A stretch of DNA of 64,000 bases, taken from contig VXAY01002398.1 in assembly GCA_013399855.1 (NCBI GenBank), positions 43,226 to 107,225 on the forward strand, in the 5' to 3' direction. A program made the translations under genes and the position numbers. Positions 57,059 through 64,000 of this stretch are shown one piece after another (the first letter of the stretch is position 1; each line of letters opens with the position of its first letter). This DNA comes from Oxyruncus cristatus (lineage: Eukaryota; Chordata; Aves; Passeriformes; Cotingidae). A model generated the notes under the pieces. That model had not been told where the DNA came from. It saw nothing but the letters and a program-made list of their open reading frames with translations, and searched no databases.

Positions 57059-59889
57059 AAATGTGTTACATGACTTACCTTGCCCAAAGATCACACCATG
57101 AAAAGTCACATTATCTAGTCTGGGCTAATAAAACTATTCCGTAATCAGCATAGCCAGAGAAAACGAGATTCGATCAAATTGCACTGAGACCTTCTCTTAC
57201 CATGAGCAGCCAGTCAAGTACAATTTTAGAGTCCCAGAGGATTCCGTGAAAGATAGATAACCATGAAACATCAGGTACATCTCCCTTAGACCACGTCTTC
57301 ATATACCTTATTTGTTTTGGTGAAAACTAGCAGTTTTCTCAGTGTGACTGGATATGTATGACTTTGCTCCATTGGTTTTACCATGCTGCTTATTCACCAT
57401 TTTCTCCAGAGGTAGAGGCAAAGGCATGTGTTTGGTTAGAGTGACAAAGAAAGAGTTTCTGAAGAGTTTTAGAAGAGTTTTGGAAGACTGACAAAGTGCT
57501 GGGACCTCTGGTGTAACTTAGCATACTGAGGCTTAAGAAAGTAAAAGGAACTTCAAACCCTGTGTTCCTTCTGATGGATACTAAAGCCCCCAAGATAACC
57601 AGAAATGTAACAAGTAAAGGCTCCATTAATCATTTTCAGTGCACTGCACGTCATTAATAAAATTTTTGCCCTGGACAAACGTTTAAGTGCTGGGGAAGAA
57701 AAATCCCCATTCTGTAAGACTTCACAATATTTATTCTGAGTTTTATGCATAGGAAAAAAAAAAGTTAAAGTAAGACTCAACAGGTGTTAAAAGAAACATA
57801 TCTGTGCTCTCATCTAGACATTATGCAAACAGCATTAGTTTGAACTTTATTCCTATATTAACGAAATATTGAAAGAAAGGACAAGCCAATGGTGAAAAAA
57901 TAATTACAAGTAAATATCTGGCAGAATACAATTGACGACACATGTATATTAATATAGAACACATACCTGTGTAAACAATTATCTATTAAAAGTAATCCAC
58001 AGGTAACATAGAGACAAAACCTTAAAGTTGCTGGAAGCTGCCAATACAAATGCCATTCAGTATATGGTATGATCATATTGGTGCTTTGACAATCTCAGCA
58101 AGAGGATCCTTAGACTCCATCAGCCTACATCGACCACTGTCTCTCTTCTTGAATCTCTCTTGCAGTTAAACAGGAATCTGGTAAAATGGCTAGAGGGTTT
58201 TCTACTAAATCATTGCTGCTTATTTTCTGAGACATTAGCATTTTTACTATGTGGACATTAAAATTATTTTTTAAGTCTTAGGACTTTGCTTCCATGGAAA
58301 TAGCAGAGGCTACTGGAAATGACAAGTCCAAGTCAAGGAGTTTGGATCCGAGTCTGGTCTTGGGGAAATGCAAAGTTCCTCGAGTCTCCAGAAGTCTTTG
58401 ACTTACAGGGCACAGCCTCAGAAAGGCAGTTGAACAGGAAAGTAATGGCCTGTTCTTCCCTCCTTGGGAGTTTCATATCAAATCTAGAGGCGACAGCTGC
58501 TTTCCATGCCAACAGAGAAATCTATTCACATGGAAAGATTTGCTTTTTCCCTCCATGCATCACATTTTTTGTCCACTAAAGCTTTCAAAAGGAAGATAAG
58601 AAATACAACAGAAACTTCTTACTGATCATTGGGAAATTTATTGAAGACACTTCAAAATATGTTACAAAAGGGTACACCAATACCAGAGCTGTGTTTTTAA
58701 GTAGCTGATGAGTTCCTGCCCTGACGAAATCACCAAATAGGGGCAAGCACACAAGCCACATTCTTCTATCAAAACTGCTAAGCTACTTTGCTCAGGTGGG
58801 GTCTCAATGTTTAAAAAAATGAATCTCCTGTTCAAGCGTTTTATGTAGTACTACATATATTTTTTGACAGCGTTTCTACTTCTAAAGAAATCCAACCTTC
58901 CTTGAAACAAAATAGGTAAAATGTTGCCAGACAGTTTTAGAGTCTGGTGCATTCTGACCCAAAATTATTTTCTTCCAAAATGTACAATAACAAATACTAT
59001 CCATTCTAACACTAAAATTCATCACTGTTAAAAAAAAATAATGACACAGGTTTCTGATTAATAACAAAAAATCCTGAGTAAGCACCCTACTACATTTTAC
59101 ATTAAATGATTGTGAAGACCATTAAAATAAATTCTGTGAACTGATGCATTTGATTGCTCTTTTGCTCAAATTTCTAATTAAAAAAAAAAAACATTAAATA
59201 CATCATAAAGGGAACCAAACCTAATAGTAGTAAATTGTCTTAAAGTGTTGTCTTTTCATCCTCTTTGAGATGAATGTACATACATACACAAGACATTTCA
59301 AGCATGGACTGTACAAGGGCATATCATGTTCACATCTCTGCCCATGACTTGTCGGGTGCAGCGGTAAAACAATTTGTTCTGTGTCAGTAACAGCACTTGT
59401 GGCATTGTGCTGATAAGGGAGCCTAGGATGTGATTTATTCCCAGAGCAGATGAAGATGAAATTTAAGCTGTGTTACATCCTCTTAGTTAAATCAGCTGTA
59501 AATTACAGCCAGATCCCTGAAAAAGGCAGGGAGATATTGAAAAGATGAAAAAGGAAAGTATCTCCAGAGACACAGTACCTCACATCTTCCAGGGCACTTG
59601 GCAAAAGGTTGGGGTTGGCTAATGGTCTTCTGTGTGACAAGGAACATGTGGCTTTCACGGTTAAAAAAGTTCTTTAAAAAACATCTCAGAGAAGGGAACA
59701 TTAAACCTCAAGCAGCCTAATTTGGCGAAGGGCAAAGGGAGGCAAAGGCAATATCTTACCTGGCAAGACCTAAAACAACTCCAAAAATTCTTACTGGGCC
59801 TGGAAACTGAAAATTACAGTTAATGGAAACAAAATGTTATTGTAGTGGGCCATATGCTCCCATCTGGGGAGAAATGCTTCCAAGAATCT
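57059..59889. other. Nothing recognised
   Basis: About 2.8 kb of AT-rich sequence. No gene, RNA or named repeat. Confidence 0.45.
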
Positions 59890-60173
59890 GGGGGAAAAAG
59901 GACCCCCAGGCATAAATGGTTGTCTGTTTAGAAAAAGTATATGGCCACATTGCCTTTGGGGGGGGAAAAAGGACCCCCAGGCATAAATGGTTGTCTGTTT
60001 AGAAAAAGTATATGGCCACATTGCCTTTGGGGGGGGAAAAAGGACCCCCAGGCATAAATGGTTGTCTGTTTAGAAAAAGTATATGGCCACATTGCCTTTG
60101 GGGGGGGAAAAAGGACCCCCAGGCATAAATGGTTGTCTGTTTAGAAAAAGTATATGGCCACATTGCCTTTGGG
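59890..60173. repeat. 71-bp minisatellite, four tandem copies
   Basis: Exactly 4 x 71 bp. Each unit runs GGGGGAAAAAGGACCCCCAG, CATAAATGGTTGTCTGTTTA, AAAGTATATGGCCACATTGC, CTTTGGG. The GACCCCC landmarks fall at 59901, 59972, 60043 and 60114. The copies look identical by eye. Because 71 is not a multiple of three, the open frames crossing it are not repeat proteins. Confidence 0.97.
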
Positions 60174-63100
60174 AGTTGTTAGATATAAGACCAAATTTGC
60201 AGTTGTCAGTTGTTCATGGAAAGCCTGTAAACACACTCAGGCAGGAATTGGGCTCCACCTCCTATCTGATGTTAGAGAGAAGTAGCATAGCCAGCAAGAG
60301 AATTTTTGTTCAAACTCAGCCCTAAGAAAACACATCACTGCAATATAGCTCCATAACCAGTGTTTGAACATACTAAAAATAGCCCTCTGTGGTGTTTTTT
60401 TCCTCAAAGAAACACCAGCACACCTCAAAGATAACCAGCACTTCTGAAAGCAAGAAGCACTGCTAAAACAATGCACTTGACCCAAAGTTGTAACCAAAGA
60501 TGGCCTAAGATGTAGTGAGTGGAGCTTACCATCCTAGCAAAACTTCAGTACCACTCAGTGGCAAAAACCTGTCAAAGTTTTCCGCTAAAGATAACAGGTC
60601 CCTCTTTGGGGCTTTCCATTCAGTAGATATTGCTAGCCGATCTGTCTCCCATATACACATATTCCTACACTCAAATACAAAATCCAGTTTGATCCATAAT
60701 GTTGGAAGGCTAAGCTGCACTGTACAGCATGGATTTCATCAACGGATGCACAAATCCAAACAAGATTACAGTGCAGTTGCAGCACTTGCTAGAGGCATGC
60801 AGGGAACAAAGCAAGAACTCCCACAGAGAGGGCAGTGATTCCCACCTAACACTGGAATTGGGAAAATGTGTGAGAGAATAACATGTCCATGCTGTAATGA
60901 AAGAACAATACCACCAAGGCTTCCTCTTCCTCCTCCACCCTGCAGACCAGAAAGTACTTTATTATCTAATCAGCAAGACCTCCAGGCAGTGGCAGCTGAG
61001 GGAGTAAAAGCTGCAAAATTACATTGCTGGTCTTCCTGGATGACTGAGCTTGACTGCTTAATAAAAAATGGAATTCTGACAAGAAGAAACCAAAGACTGA
61101 TGGGCGAACAGGACAAACCCTGGCTAAAAACAGGGCTTGTAGGCTGTAAATCTTGTCTTTCATATCAGAACCTGGGAAGCGTTAGGGCAGCACAATGGCA
61201 GGAGGTCAGAAAACCAGAAGCAGTCAAACCTTACAAAGTCATTATTATCCTGCGTTTTAACTGTGGCAACTGGGTGCATGTTTCTCCTTCATGGCAAATT
61301 TAAACTAAAATATACTAGTCAAAGTCAGAAAGATGAATAATACTGAAACTTTTTATCTCAACAAGATGGACAGATTAAAAGCTCCAATCAAGACTTCATA
61401 TATTGACTGTAATCTGTGAAACTGAAGGTTTTGCTTACAGTAACTGCCCCAAATTGAAAGAGAAACAAGGTCAATGAAATGAGTAGCATAATGCACTAAC
61501 ACAAGTATTGCATTTTCTCCCAAAAAAGCACCTGTTCAAGTCTGCCTTTTAAGTAGTAACTCATAATATACTTTACCCTTAATATAGCTCTTGTTAAAAA
61601 TGTGACATTATTTCTCAGATGTCTCCATTAATAACTGCAAATATTTTGAATAGTTACTAATTGTAAAATAATTGTTTCGAATGGCCTACATAATCCTAGG
61701 AAAGGACACAAGAACTGATGCAGAGAAGTCACACAAAGGTGAACACCAAAGAATGCAACTCAGCAGTGGAAAACTGAGATTTTTACAGAATGTGTGCTGA
61801 ACAAAGCCATTCCAGAGAAATTAAAAACAGTTGCTAGAAGACCTCTTCCCAATGGAGAAATTGCCGGTATTCATGGGAATATAAACCTGTTTCGTGACAC
61901 TCCTTGTAAATCTATGTATGATTCTTGATTCCACTACAGATTTTCTGCGAAGTGACTTTTTCTGGTCTTTGGAGGAGAGAATTTGTTAACAAAACCCCAC
62001 AGACAGCTGAAAATGTTGCTTGCCAGCCTTCTAGGTTATAAATGATCAGCCAGGTGCCTTGTGAATAGTTTCATTACCTGAACAGTGCATCTCTATTACT
62101 AACGGATGAAGAGAAGCCAATTGAGCCATGAATAATAACTACAAATCACAAGAGAAATTAAAACCAGACTAGCAATAAGTTGCTTGCAATTGTGCTTTCA
62201 TGCTTTAAATTCCAACAACGAAGCAAGATCAGATATCCAAGTGAGAGAGGAAACAGGATTGTGAAATCCCAGAAATGCCACAGCAAAGGCCAGGAGGCAT
62301 ACTTAATTTTCACAAGGAAAACTGGCAATCAGTTGATTACTACTCTGAATTTGCACAGCTAATAGAAAAACTGAAGGATGAGGATTATCCATTAAAAACA
62401 AACGAAAAAAAAAAACAAACAAACAACACCAAACATAATATGCCAAATAAAACTTATTAGAGCTTCTGAAAGTCATCTAAATAAAGAATATTACTTTGAC
62501 GTATATACAAATGAACAGCACAGATGGTGAAAGGCAATCACAGACATATGAGAGTATTAACTGCAACTGCTCTCAGCCAGTAACACATATAGTGGAAGAG
62601 AAGACTGACATACCTGAGATACCACTGAGACATGCAAGAAAAGACTCAATATTTGCATCACAGTCAAGATCATGTAACAGCTGGGGGCACACTGGAGCAG
62701 GTCATTGCAACTGACCATTGCGCACTGGGTTTCTGATTCTGCTGCTGCCAAGGTCTGTCCTCATCGCTGAGGCATACTTGGTGCCAAAATTGGATTGCTG
62801 GTGCAAAAAGACCACAGCACAACAGCGAGATGATCTCATCTAGTTTCTAATTTTACATTTGCAAGCAGATGGGGGATTAGGTCTGAGCTGAGATCCCTCA
62901 GATTTAGGGGTCTATCTATGGAAAAGTCTATGGAAAAGACCCTTTTCCATACAGCTTTTATTTCTGAGTTCTTGCTGGCTTTTAGGTGGCCCTGATCACT
63001 AAGGGTTTGCCCTTTAAATTGCATTGCTCTGCTCACTGTGTGATCCTCTGCTAGATGCTTAATTTAAAACACATGTCTAAATTAACTGTTAAAGAATGTG

Positions 63101-64000
63101 TCCTTGTAAGGCAGCTTTTGATCCAGGAAAGCTGTGGAACATACAGAGTAACACATAGGATAAGACTTTGCAACTTTTTCTGTAAGATTTAACTTACAAA
63201 GGCCAGATTTTATCATATTGTTAAGTGAAGTTGCACTTACATCGTGCTGAAACAAGACACACCACAGGCAGTGGAAAAGCTTTACTAAGGACTTTAGCTA
63301 AATATATAGGTTGGCTCTTTAGTTTATGGTGGGTACTCTACTCCCTTCACTGCAGCTGTGAGAGATTACAGCCATGGTTGAGCTCTGACTGAAGATGGAA
63401 AGCTGTGTTGTTTCTTGAGCGTGAATCCAAAAGTTGACTTTAAATACTACATTGCATAAGGACGCTTAAAACCTGAGGACAGCCCGGCTTTGCAAAGCTG
63501 GCTGTGCTCAGTCTGGGCTCCTGAATCCACCCTCATTCTTTTCACTGTGACTGCCCTGTACTCTACCGTGTAGTGAAGGCGATACTCGAAAGAAATCACA
63601 TCAGGCTGGCTGGTCAGTCCAGCTTATCTTCTTTCTTGTACCTCAGTTTTGTCCAGTCGGTTAAATGGAAAGTCTAATTTTTTTCAATGCAATGCTTTGC
63701 CATCTTCAGAGGAGAGAGCAAGCCTGAAAACTAGGATCTTGCTATGAGCACAGTTTCTTGTAAAGCTTAGTGGTTATCCTGGTCACTAGTTGTGCGTTTT
63801 CATTCCAAACTAAATGTAAAATATTAATTAAAATTGACAGCATGCATTTTCAGCTTACAAATGACCAGTGAATTGCCTCACAAATAGCTTCCACAAGTTA
63901 GTGAGAAACAGCAAATCTTACGGAACTCATTTTTTAGAAAATAAAATTGTAGCTCATTGCATATATCCTTTCATGATGATGTAGGAGATGGAAAAATTCC
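60174..64000. other. Nothing recognised except a short hairpin
   Basis: About 3.8 kb to the right end. A perfect 10-bp inverted repeat (TATGGAAAAG, 3-nt loop, CTTTTCCATA) lies at 62929-62951, next to a direct repeat of TCTATGGAAAAG-like sequence. No gene supported. Confidence 0.45.

Noticed and set aside
59791..60325. Open frames across the 71-bp repeats on both strands
   Set aside because: They follow from the repeat, change frame at each 71-bp unit and show no family features.

Overview
This is eukaryotic, and almost certainly avian, nuclear DNA. It is AT-rich with small exons in long introns, and it carries about a dozen CR1 LINE fragments with the bird-typical ATTCTATGA-like 3' ends, several LTR pieces of avian endogenous retrovirus type, and four runs of N from draft assembly. 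Nothing prokaryotic is present: no operons, CRISPR arrays or tRNA/rRNA genes. Human 9p genes map to the bird Z chromosome, so a Z location is likely, but that is an inference from synteny and not visible here.

The one gene I can support is FREM1 (FRAS1-related extracellular matrix protein 1, also called QBRICK). It lies on the minus strand and runs off the left end of the window. I traced 23 consecutive coding exons from the start codon at 33476-33478 down to 1910. All have GT/AG borders and compatible phases, and no stop or frameshift occurs in 4448 nt. They encode residues 1 to about 1483 of a protein of roughly 2180 residues in mammals: signal peptide, N-terminal region with an RGD site (residues 198-200), and CSPG repeats 1-9 plus most of repeat 10. 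The remaining CSPG repeats, the Calx-beta domain and the C-type lectin domain must lie beyond position 1.

Layout: 1-33.5 kb is the body of FREM1, its introns holding CR1 fragments, a 50-bp (AAAAT)10 array and an old CR1 reverse-transcriptase fragment. 33.5-40 kb is the 5' flank and probable 5'UTR: a good acceptor at 33752-33753, an LTR in the opposite orientation at 33887-34342, a CR1 fragment, and a candidate upstream noncoding exon ending in a strong donor at 39559. 40-64 kb holds no gene I can recognise. It contains three further LTR-like segments (about 43.8-44.6, 48.36-48.65 and 52.35-53.57 kb, the last with a 581-N gap inside), two CR1 fragments, and four apparently identical copies of a 71-bp minisatellite at 59890-60173.

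I found no sign of a new enzymatic or defence system. The points most worth following up are the LTR next to the FREM1 start exon, the two weak GTACG splice donors, the 71-bp array and the possible retroviral remnant near 44 kb.
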